A stretch of DNA of 64,000 nt. Source: Pseudophaeobacter sp. EL27 (GTDB taxonomy: Bacteria; Pseudomonadota; Alphaproteobacteria; Rhodobacterales; Rhodobacteraceae). Below the pieces are notes generated by a model. The model was not told the origin of the DNA. It was given only the letters and a program-made list of their open reading frames with translations, and searched no databases. This document shows, piece after piece, positions 36,605-44,761 of the stretch. Where the stretch lies: positions 257,775 to 321,774 of the forward strand of contig NZ_OMPQ01000015.1 of NCBI RefSeq assembly GCF_900313025.1, written 5' to 3'. The stretch's first letter is position 1; each line of letters starts with the position of its first letter. The translations under genes and the position numbers were made by a program.

Positions 36605-37411
36605 ATGAAGATCGCCAGTTTCAACATCAACGGCATCAAGGCCCGCGCCGCTGCCCTCCCGCAGTGGCTTGATGAGGCCAATCCGGATGTTGTTCTGCTA
36701 CAGGAGGTCAAATCTGTCGATGAAGCCTTCCCGCGGGAGCTGTTTGAAGATCGCGGCTATGCCGTCGAAACCCACGGACAAAAGGGTTTTAACGGGGTGG
36801 CGATCCTGTCCAAGCTGCCATTGGAGGACGTGAGCCGGGGTCTGCCTGGCGATGATGAGGACCTGCAGGCCCGTTGGATCGAAGCAACTGTGGTTGGCAA
36901 GCAGGCCCTGCGCATCTGTGGCCTCTATTTGCCCAATGGCAACCCGGTTGAACTCACCGAGGATGGCAGCCCGGTTCCAGGCGGGAAATACGCCTATAAG
37001 CTGGCCTGGATGGAGCGGTTAAAGGCCCGCGCACAGGACCTGTTGGAAAGCGAGATGCCCGCCCTGATGGCGGGGGACTACAATATCATTCCCCAGGCCG
37101 AAGATGCCAAGCGCCCAGAGGCCTGGCGAGAGGATGCCCTACACCGCCCCGAAAGCCGCGCTGCCTATCAGCGCATCGTCAACCTCGGCTTCACCGAGGC
37201 CTATCGAGCGCGCCACCAGGGGCCAGGGCATTATTCCTTTTGGGACTATCAGGCGGGGGCTTGGAATCGGGATGATGGCATCCGCATCGATCACTTCCTG
37301 CTCAGCCCGCAAGCGGCAGATCTTTTGCAGGACTGCCAGATCGACAAAGAAATCCGCGGCCGCGACAAACCCTCCGACCACGTGCCAATCTGGGTTGAGC
37401 TGGACCTCTAG
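36605..37411 (+). CDS. xthA: Exodeoxyribonuclease III
   Basis: A 268-residue AP endonuclease/3'-exonuclease of the EEP fold used in base-excision repair. Motifs in order are MKIASFNINGIKARAAALPQWL (Asn of the active site), VVLLQEVKSVD (catalytic Glu), GFNGVAILSK, LYLPNGNPV, LMAGDYNIIPQ (Asp/Asn), RIDHFLLSP and the terminal SDHVPIWVEL (Asp-His pair). The frame opens 23 codons upstream, but the ATG at 36605 with AGGAGAG upstream matches the family start. Confidence 0.96.
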   Translation: MKIASFNINGIKARAAALPQWLDEANPDVVLLQEVKSVDEAFPRELFEDRGYAVETHGQKGFNGVAILSKLPLEDVSRGLPGDDEDLQARWIEATVVGKQALRICGLYLPNGNPVELTEDGSPVPGGKYAYKLAWMERLKARAQDLLESEMPALMAGDYNIIPQAEDAKRPEAWREDALHRPESRAAYQRIVNLGFTEAYRARHQGPGHYSFWDYQAGAWNRDDGIRIDHFLLSPQAADLLQDCQIDKEIRGRDKPSDHVPIWVELDL

Positions 37412-37474
37412 CCCCCTGATGGAGGGTCCAAGTTTCGAGCCAATCGAGGGGCCGCGTTCCAGATCAGGATCAAT

Positions 37475-37554
37475 CCGCGCCGCGCGGTAGCACGGCGCCA
37501 GACCCAACGGGAGGCCGGGCCGCCAGGCGGCCCAACTCCGGGCGGGAGCCCCCC
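37475..37554 (+). repeat. Family A intergenic repeat, copy 2
   Basis: CCGCGCCGCGCGG is followed by CACGGCGCCAGACCCAACGGGAG (37491-37513), an 8-bp stem GGGCCGCC a GGCGGCCC (37517-37533) and CGGGCGGGAGCCCCCC (37539-37554). The outer boxes match copy 1 at 6.3 kb almost base for base, but the stem between them is different. The gap 37412-37596 between convergent genes holds only this element. Confidence 0.8.
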
Positions 37555-37596
37555 GTTACTTTGCTTGATGATCAGCTAGGGGCGGTCGCCCAAGAA

Positions 37597-38772
37597 TCAC
37601 GCCTGGCGGGTCACATCGTGGCGATAGATCCAGTCAAACTGCGCCACCATACGCTGGGGAGCCAGCCGCCCTCCCAGTTTCAGAACCTGGTGCGCGGGCC
37701 AGCTCAGAGGGGCGCGCAGATGATATTTCCAAGCATTGCGGCTGGCAGCATCAACCACCCTAACCGCCCGATCCCGCCGCTGGAGTTGATAACCTGCCAG
37801 AGCCGCCGGTATATCTTCCGGCTGCGCCTCCAGCGCCTCCCCCAGCAGCCAGGCATCTTCCAGGGCCAGATTTCCGCCCTGCGCCATAAAGGGCAGCGTG
37901 GGATGCGCCGCGTCCCCAAGCAGGGCAACGGCCCCCTTGTGCCAATGCTTGGCAACGGGGTGACGGAACAGCCCCCAAAGGGCGCAGTCTTGTACCTGAG
38001 ACAACAGGTGATGTGCCTCACCGCCAAATCCCGCAAAGGCCCGGCGCAGGTTCTCCGGATCATCCGGCAAATGCCACCCCTCTTCTGCCCAGGCGCGACG
38101 CTCCTGCGCCGCAACCAGATTGACCATCGAACCGTCGCGCAGCGGATAGGCCACCAGATGCTGTCCCGGTCCCATAAAGACCTGCACCTCGGCTGGCAGC
38201 TTGCCGTGGTTTGGCACAATCGCCCGCCAGGCCACCTGGCCGGTGAAAAACGGCTGACTGGTCTCGTTCAGCGCCCGCCGGGCCTGCGAGTGCAACCCAT
38301 CAGCGCCGATCACCAGATCGCCGCCGCATTGGGCACCATTGGCAAGATGCACCACAGGATTTGGCCCAGTGTCGACCCGCTCCACTTTCTGCAACAGCCG
38401 AACCTGAACCCCGGCTTCCCGGGCGGCATCGGCCAAGATCTTGATCAGATCCGCACGATGGACAAAATAGTAGCGCAGATCGGCGGCGTATTGGTCCAGA
38501 TCCAACCGCAACACCGCGCTGCCATCCCCATGCCGCCGCAACACCACCGCCTTGGCCCGTTGCGATGACCAGGCCAGCGCATCACTCAACTCCAACGCTG
38601 TCAGAACCGCCATGCCATTCGGGGTGATCTGCAACCCGGCCCCGACCTCCGAAACAGCCTCGGTCTGTTCCAACACCGTGACCTGGGCGCCTCGGCGTTG
38701 CAAAACCAAAGCCGCCGCCAGGCCGCCGATACCTGCCCCGATAATGGTTACATTGAGATGTTTCAGTGTCAT
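37597..38772 (-). CDS. FAD-dependent monooxygenase (salicylate hydroxylase-like)
   Basis: A 391-residue class A flavoprotein monooxygenase. The N-terminal VTIIGAGIGGLAAALVLQRRGAQVTVLEQ binds the ADP part of FAD. The DG motif appears in LVIGADGLHSQARRAL and the GD motif in VALLGDAAHPTLPFMAQGGNLALEDAWLLG. The GAGLQITPNGMAVL segment is typical of the salicylate/3-hydroxybenzoate hydroxylase group. The aromatic substrate is unknown, and no ring-cleavage gene is nearby. An ATG eight codons upstream (38796) is possible; neither start has a clear ribosome-binding site. Confidence 0.88.
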   Translation of the reverse strand: MTLKHLNVTIIGAGIGGLAAALVLQRRGAQVTVLEQTEAVSEVGAGLQITPNGMAVLTALELSDALAWSSQRAKAVVLRRHGDGSAVLRLDLDQYAADLRYYFVHRADLIKILADAAREAGVQVRLLQKVERVDTGPNPVVHLANGAQCGGDLVIGADGLHSQARRALNETSQPFFTGQVAWRAIVPNHGKLPAEVQVFMGPGQHLVAYPLRDGSMVNLVAAQERRAWAEEGWHLPDDPENLRRAFAGFGGEAHHLLSQVQDCALWGLFRHPVAKHWHKGAVALLGDAAHPTLPFMAQGGNLALEDAWLLGEALEAQPEDIPAALAGYQLQRRDRAVRVVDAASRNAWKYHLRAPLSWPAHQVLKLGGRLAPQRMVAQFDWIYRHDVTRQA

Positions 38773-38867
38773 TGCGACCCGCTGTGTTGCGCTCATAAAC
38801 AGTGCATAAACGAAAATCGCCGGAGCAACAGGCCCCGGCGGAATGGTTTTTCAATTTTACTCGGGAA

Positions 38868-39290
38868 TCAATCGTCGCGGTGTACTTTTTCGCGGCGCTC
38901 GTGACGTTCCTGCGCTTCCAGGCTCATGGTCGCATTGGGACGCGCATCCAGCCGTTTCAGCGAAATCGGCTCCCCGGTGACTTCGCAGTAACCGTATTCC
39001 CCCTCATCGATCCGGCGGATCGCCGCGTCGATTTTGGAAACCAGCTTGCGCTGACGGTCTCTGGTCCGCAGTTCCAGGGCCCGGTCAGTTTCTTCGCTGG
39101 CCCGATCCGCAACATCTGGAATATTGCGGGTATTGTCTTGCAGCCCTTCAATGGTATCGCGGCTTTCAGCGAGCAGATCCTGCTTCCAATTCAGAAGTTT
39201 ACGACGGAAATACTCAAGCTGCCGATCATTCATGAAAGGCTCGTCTTCGGCCGGACGGTAATCTTCCGGCAGAAACATTTCTTGTTTCAT
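38868..39290 (-). CDS. dksA: DksA, RNA polymerase-binding transcription factor (one-cysteine form)
   Basis: A 140-residue DksA. The N-terminal helices and coiled coil (NDRQLEYFRRKLLNWKQDLLAESRDTIEGLQDN...DVADRASEETDRALELRTRDRQRKLVSKIDAAIRRID) include the Asp-Ala/Asp-x-x-D tip region, with DVADRAS in the expected place. The zinc-finger region reads GYCEVTGEPISLKRLDARPNATMSLEAQERHE, with only one of the usual four cysteines. DksA works with ppGpp in the RNA polymerase secondary channel to adjust rRNA and stress promoters. An AAGGAGCC site sets the start at 39290. It is divergent from moxR. Confidence 0.93.
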   Translation of the reverse strand: MKQEMFLPEDYRPAEDEPFMNDRQLEYFRRKLLNWKQDLLAESRDTIEGLQDNTRNIPDVADRASEETDRALELRTRDRQRKLVSKIDAAIRRIDEGEYGYCEVTGEPISLKRLDARPNATMSLEAQERHERREKVHRDD

Positions 39291-39476
39291 TTCGGCTCCT
39301 TCGGTCTCGCCCATTCTGTAGGTCTCTTTAATTATCGCCATACATCCTGGCTCCCCATGCCGCTGCGTTTATCCCCTGACAGTCCGATTGTCACTACACA
39401 ATAGTAAAGAGACCGGGTTAAAACCGTGCTAAATGCGCCAGATCGCAAGTTAGCAAGCAGGGGATGTATATAAACT

Positions 39477-40316
39477 ATGCAGTTTCAAGGCACTAAAGAC
39501 TACGTCGCCACCGACGACCTGAAAATAGCCGTCAATGCGGCCGTCACCCTGGAGCGCCCGCTTCTGGTCAAGGGCGAGCCCGGCACCGGCAAGACGGAAT
39601 TGGCCCGCCAGGTGGCAGAGTCCCTGGGGCTGAAAATGATTGAGTGGAACGTAAAATCCACCACCCGTGCCCAGCAGGGTCTCTATGAATATGATGCGGT
39701 CAGCCGGCTGCGCGACAGTCAGCTTGGCGAAGAGCGCGTGCATGACGTCAAGAACTACATCAAAAAGGGCAAGCTCTGGGAAGCCTTTGAAGCAGATGAA
39801 AAAGTTGTTTTGCTGATCGATGAGATCGACAAAGCGGATATCGAATTCCCCAACGATCTGTTGCAGGAACTCGATAAGATGGAATTCCACGTCTATGAGA
39901 CAGGCGAGACCATTCGTGCGGTGAACCGCCCTATCATGATCATCACTTCCAACAACGAAAAAGAGCTGCCCGACGCCTTTTTGCGCCGCTGTTTCTTCCA
40001 CTACATCCAGTTCCCGGATGCGGCGACCATGAAAAAAATCGTTGCCGTACATCACCCCGACATCAAGGAAGCCCTGCTGACTACGGCGCTCACCCAATTT
40101 TATGAGATCCGCGACACCGCTGGTCTGAAGAAAAAGCCCTCGACCTCTGAGGTCCTGGATTGGCTGAAGCTGCTATTGGCCGAAGACCTGACCCCAGAAG
40201 ATCTGGCTCGTGACGGTGCAGATGCCCTGCCAAAACTGCATGGTGCGCTGCTTAAGAATGAACAGGATGTGCATCTGTTCGAACGGCTTGCCTTTATGGC
40301 TCGCGGGCGCCGATAA
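39477..40316 (+). CDS. MoxR family AAA+ ATPase
   Basis: A 279-residue AAA+ ATPase. Walker A is GEPGTGKT (residues 33-40), Walker B VVLLIDEIDKAD, sensor 1 IMIITSNNEKELPDAFLRRC, and the RCFFHYIQFPD segment follows. It is close to the CoxD-like branch of MoxR proteins. MoxR ATPases act as chaperones that mature protein complexes together with a VWA partner; the VWA protein at 42177-43361 is the evident partner here. Between them lie a DUF2927 lipoprotein and a small membrane protein, all on the same strand. Confidence 0.92.
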   Translation: MQFQGTKDYVATDDLKIAVNAAVTLERPLLVKGEPGTGKTELARQVAESLGLKMIEWNVKSTTRAQQGLYEYDAVSRLRDSQLGEERVHDVKNYIKKGKLWEAFEADEKVVLLIDEIDKADIEFPNDLLQELDKMEFHVYETGETIRAVNRPIMIITSNNEKELPDAFLRRCFFHYIQFPDAATMKKIVAVHHPDIKEALLTTALTQFYEIRDTAGLKKKPSTSEVLDWLKLLLAEDLTPEDLARDGADALPKLHGALLKNEQDVHLFERLAFMARGRR

Positions 40317-40494
40317 CCGCAATCTTTGCTGGCGGCACCCGCGGGTCGCCGCCAGCAAAAGACCAATGATTGGTCAGACACAACCAACAAGTTTCTCTCG
40401 ACTGCCTCCGTCTCTTCAAATTTGCGCCCCATTGCCCTATCACTGATATAACGGATCTATCGAGCGGTGCCGTTTCGCGCCGAGTTTTTGACGC

Positions 40495-41937
40495 ATGCCG
40501 GAGCCACAACTGTTGCCTTTAAGATTTCAAATCGGCCCCGTTTCAGGAACCCGACGCCCCGCGGTTCTGACCCGTTTGCGCCGCGCTGCGCTGCCGCTTG
40601 GCCTTGCAGCGCTGCTCTCGGCCTGCGCCCTTCCGGACAGTCAAAAATCCACCAGTCGCGCGGCCCTGGCCAGCAGCAGCCTGCCAGCCGCCAAGGCCTT
40701 TTCAGCGCCACGCCCGCAGGCGCCGCAACGCTCCAACCGCGATATCGCCCGTGATTTTCTCGATCTGCATTTCCGCCTCGAAGGCGGCACCAACCTGCCT
40801 GTCTTTACCCGTTTTGAGCGCCCCATCCGCCTCAGGGTGACCGGCAACCCCAGCGCCGGCTTTCAAAGAGACCTCACCCAATTGTTGCACCGTTTCAAAC
40901 AGGAGGCCGGGATCGACATCCAGCGGGTGAATAGCGGCCCGGTCGAGATCACCGTTCAGGCGGTCTCCAGCCGCGCGATCCATCGCGCCCTGCCCAAAGC
41001 AGCCTGTTTTGTTGTTCCAAATGTCGACTCGCTTTCCGAACTACGCCGCAAACGGCGCAGCCCCGACACCGATTGGTCGCGCCTGCGCAGCCGCGAACGA
41101 CTGGCCGTGTTTGTCCCCAATGACATCAGCCCCCAAGAGGCCCGCGATTGCCTGCATGAGGAGCTGGCCCAGGCCATTGGCCCGCTTAATGATCTGTATC
41201 GGCTCTCTGATTCCGTCTTTAACGACGACAATATCCATACGGTGCTCACCGGGTTTGATATGCTGGTATTGCGCGCCACCTATGCGCCAGAGCTGCGCAC
41301 CGGCATGAGCCGCAGCGAAGTCGCCGCTTTGTTGCCGGGACTGTTGTCGCGGTTAAACCCTGCGGGCAATTCGATTGCCTCGCGGGCCCTGCCCGCAACG
41401 CCGCGCAGCTGGATCACCGCGATAGAAACGGCACTTGGCCCCGGCAGCAGTCTCAGCAGCCGCAAACGGGCGGCAAACCAGGCTGTTGTTCAGGCGCGCA
41501 ACCTTGGCTGGTCCGATCATCGCCGCGCCTATAGCCACTATGTTCTGGGGCGGATGATTCAGGCAGGTGAACCGGATCTTGCGCAACGCCACTTTCAGAC
41601 GGCGATTGATTTCCTCAGCCAGGTGCCTGGCAGTGAGCTGCATCAGGCGATTATCCGGCCGCGCATGGCCGCCTATCAGATTGCCCATGGCGCTGGCGAA
41701 GCCGCACTGCAGCAAATCAACCCCGCGCTGCCTGTTGCCAGCCGTTATGAAAATGCCGCCCTGTTGGCGACCTCCTTGCTGATCAAGGCCGAAGCCCTGG
41801 ATCTGTTGGGCCAATTTGCCACTGCAAATACGGTCAGGCTGGACAGCCTGGGATGGGCGCGCTACGGGTTTGGCCCGGATTGGGCGGTACATGCCAAGAT
41901 CCGCGAAGTCGCGGAACTACGTCCCGCATCCAACTGA
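40495..41937 (+). CDS. DUF2927 lipoprotein
   Basis: A 480-residue predicted lipoprotein. The N-terminus has basic residues, then LPLGLAALLSACALP with lipobox Cys44. The DUF2927 domain spans about residues 95-305. It contains RPIRLRVTGNPSAGFQRDLTQLL, CFVVPN, the HEELAQAIGPLNDLY motif at 221-235 and DSVFNDDNIHTVLTGFDMLVLRATYAPELRTGM. The HEELAQ pattern is reminiscent of a degenerate zinc-peptidase helix. The C-terminal third is helical, with TPR-like spacing. Function is unknown. It sits between moxR and its VWA partner, so a periplasmic client or helper of that pair is a reasonable inference. Confidence 0.82.
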   Translation: MPEPQLLPLRFQIGPVSGTRRPAVLTRLRRAALPLGLAALLSACALPDSQKSTSRAALASSSLPAAKAFSAPRPQAPQRSNRDIARDFLDLHFRLEGGTNLPVFTRFERPIRLRVTGNPSAGFQRDLTQLLHRFKQEAGIDIQRVNSGPVEITVQAVSSRAIHRALPKAACFVVPNVDSLSELRRKRRSPDTDWSRLRSRERLAVFVPNDISPQEARDCLHEELAQAIGPLNDLYRLSDSVFNDDNIHTVLTGFDMLVLRATYAPELRTGMSRSEVAALLPGLLSRLNPAGNSIASRALPATPRSWITAIETALGPGSSLSSRKRAANQAVVQARNLGWSDHRRAYSHYVLGRMIQAGEPDLAQRHFQTAIDFLSQVPGSELHQAIIRPRMAAYQIAHGAGEAALQQINPALPVASRYENAALLATSLLIKAEALDLLGQFATANTVRLDSLGWARYGFGPDWAVHAKIREVAELRPASN

Positions 41938-41987
41938 CAGGTACAAATAGTGGCGCAGGAAGTTGCGCATAGACAGGCGGAAAAATC

Positions 41988-42155
41988 ATGATCGTAATTG
42001 GCGCAGTCCTGCTGGGCATTCTGTTGGGCCTCTACACGGCACGAAAACGTGGCGGCAATACAGCCGATTTGCTGCAATATGGCGCTGTCTATGCCATCGC
42101 CTTTGGTATTGTGGGTGTCATCGCCACCATCGTGATCCATCGCATGCTGGCCTAA
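41988..42155 (+). CDS. Small two-helix membrane protein in the moxR-VWA operon
   Basis: A 55-residue frame with two hydrophobic helices, MIVIGAVLLGILLGLYTA and AVYAIAFGIVGVIATIVIH, joined by a basic loop (RKRGGNTADLLQYG). The glycine-rich first helix and positively charged loop suggest both ends face the periplasm. It starts 50 bp after the DUF2927 stop and ends 21 bp before the VWA gene, which argues for membership of the operon. I do not recognise a named family. Confidence 0.7.
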   Translation: MIVIGAVLLGILLGLYTARKRGGNTADLLQYGAVYAIAFGIVGVIATIVIHRMLA

Positions 42156-42176
42156 CCGCCGCGAAAGGCCCTCTCT

Positions 42177-43361
42177 ATGTTTCAGCCCTTTTTTGAGAAT
42201 CTGCGCAAGGCCGCAATCCCGGTCTCGCTGCGCGAGTACCTCACCTTTCTGGAGGGCATGAAAAAGGGTCTGGTGACCTATGACATCGAGGCCTTCTACT
42301 TCCTGGCCCGCGCTGCCATGGTCAAGGATGAGCGCAATATCGACAAATTCGACCGCGCCTTCTCGGCCACGTTCAAAGGTCTGGAATCCATCCCGAATTC
42401 GGCTGTGATGGATGCGGTAGACATTCCCGAGGAATGGCTGCGCAAGATGGCTGAAAAGCACATGACGCCGGAAGAAAAGGCCGAGATTGAGGCCATGGGT
42501 GGCTTTGAGAAGCTGATGGAGACGCTGAAAGAGCGGCTGGAAGAGCAAAAGGGCCGCCATCAGGGCGGCAGTAAGTGGGTCGGCACGGCTGGCACTTCGC
42601 CTTTTGGCGCCTATGGCTACAATCCCGAAGGCGTACGCATCGGTCAGAAAGAAAGCCGTCATCAGCGGGCGGTCAAGGTCTGGGATAAACGTGAATTCAA
42701 AAACCTTGATGGCGATGTCGAACTGGGCACCCGCAACATCAAAGTGGCGCTAAAGCGCCTACGCCGCTGGGTCCGCGAGGGCGCCCATGAGGAGCTGGAC
42801 CTCGACAACACCATCCGCGCCACTGCCGAGCATGGGTATCTGGATGTAAAAACCCGGCCAGAGCGGCATAATGCCGTCAAGGTTCTGCTGTTTCTGGATG
42901 TGGGGGGATCAATGGACCCCCATATCAAAGTTGTGGAAGAGCTGTTTTCGGCCGCCCGCAGTGAATTCAAGCACTTGGAATATTTCTACTTTCACAACTG
43001 CCTCTATGAAGGGGTCTGGCGTGATAACCGGCGGCGCTGGGATGCGCAGCTGCCCACCCATGAGGTGCTGCGCACCTATGGTCCGGATTACAAATGTATC
43101 TTTGTCGGCGATGCCTCAATGTCACCTTATGAGATTGCCTATCCAGGCGGCGCCAATGAGCATTGGAACCAAGAGGCCGGCCAGGTCTGGCTGCAGCGCG
43201 CCCGAGATCAGTGGCAAAGCCATCTCTGGATCAACCCGGTGCCGCAGATGCACTGGGACTATACCCATTCCATCGGTATGGTCCGCGAGATCTTTGAGGA
43301 CCGCATGGTACCGATGACCCTGGACGGGTTGGAAAGCGGCATGAAAGAGTTGACGCGTTAG
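42177..43361 (+). CDS. VWA domain protein (CoxE-like), MoxR partner
   Basis: A 394-residue protein. Residues 1-130 are helical (FQPFFENLRKAAIPVSLREYLTFLEGMKKGL). The VWA-type fold begins near 230 (HNAVKVLLFLDVGGSMDPHIKVVEELFSAAR). The metal-ion site reads DVGGSM (241-246), in place of the canonical DxSxS. Downstream are FYFHNCLYEGVW, CIFVGDASMSPYEIAYPGG and WINPVPQMHWDYTHSIGMV. With MoxR, such proteins assist cofactor insertion or complex assembly (CoxD/CoxE for the molybdenum CO dehydrogenase). No molybdenum enzyme is encoded here, so the client is unknown. Confidence 0.88.
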   Translation: MFQPFFENLRKAAIPVSLREYLTFLEGMKKGLVTYDIEAFYFLARAAMVKDERNIDKFDRAFSATFKGLESIPNSAVMDAVDIPEEWLRKMAEKHMTPEEKAEIEAMGGFEKLMETLKERLEEQKGRHQGGSKWVGTAGTSPFGAYGYNPEGVRIGQKESRHQRAVKVWDKREFKNLDGDVELGTRNIKVALKRLRRWVREGAHEELDLDNTIRATAEHGYLDVKTRPERHNAVKVLLFLDVGGSMDPHIKVVEELFSAARSEFKHLEYFYFHNCLYEGVWRDNRRRWDAQLPTHEVLRTYGPDYKCIFVGDASMSPYEIAYPGGANEHWNQEAGQVWLQRARDQWQSHLWINPVPQMHWDYTHSIGMVREIFEDRMVPMTLDGLESGMKELTR

Positions 43362-43411
43362 AAACTCAAAAACCACTGGCCCGCATTGTTGGAAACCGTC
43401 TCCTAAAGGGA

Positions 43412-43478
43412 TTGCCCTTTGGGCAAGGCCTCCGGCGGGAATATTTTTAGAAAGATGAAGTCGGCAAACCCCTAGGGG
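43412..43478 (-). repeat. Family B intergenic repeat, copy 3
   Basis: Read on the minus strand: CTTCATCTTTCTAAAAATATTCC matches copy 2 at 11453-11474 with one change, and it is followed by CCGGAGGCC and the stem TTGCCC / GGGCAA (43412-43426). A CCCCTAGGGG palindrome (43469-43478) lies on the other side. It sits between the convergent VWA and DUF4389 genes, and no gene is present in 43362-43524. Confidence 0.7.
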
Positions 43479-43524
43479 GCAGCTTTGTCAGTCTTCTGCA
43501 ATGTGAGAGGGCCGCAGGGTTCCT

Positions 43525-43824
43525 TTAGTCCAGTTCAGTCCAGGGCCAGGGTTTGACGTTGCTGGCCGCCATTTGATAGCGCGCGGCCTTGGCGATCCAA
43601 ATACCCAGATCGGTGCCAAAATCTGCCAGCCGCTCGTTTGGCTCCTTGCTGATCGCCATGACAATGAACTGCAGCACCGTGGCGGTTGCCAGCACCGTCT
43701 GGGCGAAAGAAATCATCACCGCGATCAGGATCATATAGATCAGCCGCGTCAGCAGATTGTCCTTTTCCTCAGGCTCAAACTGGTCGCCGTGTAGACGGCC
43801 ATCGATGTTTTTAGGGTCTGACAC
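43525..43824 (-). CDS. DUF4389 membrane protein
   Basis: A 99-residue protein with a hydrophilic, acidic N-terminal part and a hydrophobic core (NLLTRLIYMILIAVMISFAQTVLATATVLQFIVMAI), followed by EPNERLADFGTDLGIWIAKAARYQMAAS. That last segment is the conserved signature of DUF4389 proteins (F-G-x-x-L-x-x-Y/W). The function is not known. The frame opens with TTG at 43845; GTG at 43824 gives the more usual start. It is divergent from the M48 protease gene. Confidence 0.82.
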   Translation of the reverse strand: MSDPKNIDGRLHGDQFEPEEKDNLLTRLIYMILIAVMISFAQTVLATATVLQFIVMAISKEPNERLADFGTDLGIWIAKAARYQMAASNVKPWPWTELD

Positions 43825-43981
43825 TGTATTCTCACGATCTGGCAATTTCCCCTATCCTGAAACACCGAAGGGATATCTGCAACCAGAGAACGACAAGAGG
43901 AGCATCGTTTTGATCGCCATTCGCCTTGTGTCCCGACAAAGCTCCCTTGCCCTACCGCCCAATCCGCCCCATATCTGAGAG

Positions 43982-44668
43982 ATGTTGCGCTTTACCCCCA
44001 TCCTGCTGGCTGTGATCTATGGCCTTATCTCTTACCGGATTTCTGTCTGGCGCACTCACCGCGAGCTGGATGCGCGCTCAACCGAGCTGGCGGATGCAAA
44101 ACTGCGGCGCCTCACCGATCGCATGGCGGCTGCGCTGGAGATCGAGCGCATTCCGGTCTTTATCTATGAGGTCGACCCGGTGAATGGGCTGGCGGCACCT
44201 GATGGGCGTATCTTCATCACCCGTGGATTTTATCGCAAATACCAAAACTGCGAGGTCACAGAGGCCGAGTTGGCCTCTGTTATTGCTCATGAGCTGGGCC
44301 ATGTGGCGCTGGGGCATGCCAAGAAACGTATCATTGATTTTTCAGGCCAGAATGCCCTGCGGACAGCGTTGATGATGATCCTGGGGCGCTATATTCCCAT
44401 TGTCGGCCCCTGGATTGCGGGACTGCTGGCCAATCTGCTGGCGGCGCGTCTGTCGCGCAGTGACGAATATGAGGCCGATGAATATGCCGCCGCTTTGCTG
44501 GCCAAGTCCGGTATCGGACTGGAGCCGCAGAAGAGCCTGTTTCTTAAACTCGAAGAGTTGACACAGGCTCGCGCCGGCATGGCCCCTGCCTGGTTGATGT
44601 CACATCCCAAAACAGAAGAGCGCATTGCCGCGCTGGAGCGACTGGAAGCGAGCTGGCACGGCACCTGA
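43982..44668 (+). CDS. M48 family zinc metalloprotease
   Basis: A 228-residue membrane-anchored protease. One N-terminal hydrophobic helix (FTPILLAVIYGLISY) is followed by a soluble domain containing HELGH at residues 103-107 and the third ligand Glu in SRSDEYEADEYAA. Other family parts are VNGLAAPDGRIFITRGF and SHPKTEERIAALE. It resembles HtpX/YggG-type peptidases that degrade damaged membrane or periplasmic proteins. No chaperone partner is encoded next to it. The next gene follows after 93 bp. Confidence 0.92.
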   Translation: MLRFTPILLAVIYGLISYRISVWRTHRELDARSTELADAKLRRLTDRMAAALEIERIPVFIYEVDPVNGLAAPDGRIFITRGFYRKYQNCEVTEAELASVIAHELGHVALGHAKKRIIDFSGQNALRTALMMILGRYIPIVGPWIAGLLANLLAARLSRSDEYEADEYAAALLAKSGIGLEPQKSLFLKLEELTQARAGMAPAWLMSHPKTEERIAALERLEASWHGT

Positions 44669-44761
44669 CATGACGTCATTTTTCCAAGCCCCCCTTGCCA
44701 ATCCTGCCCTGCGTGCCCACATCAAAACTTCCCGTGACTGGAAGCCTGATTGGACCCATTG

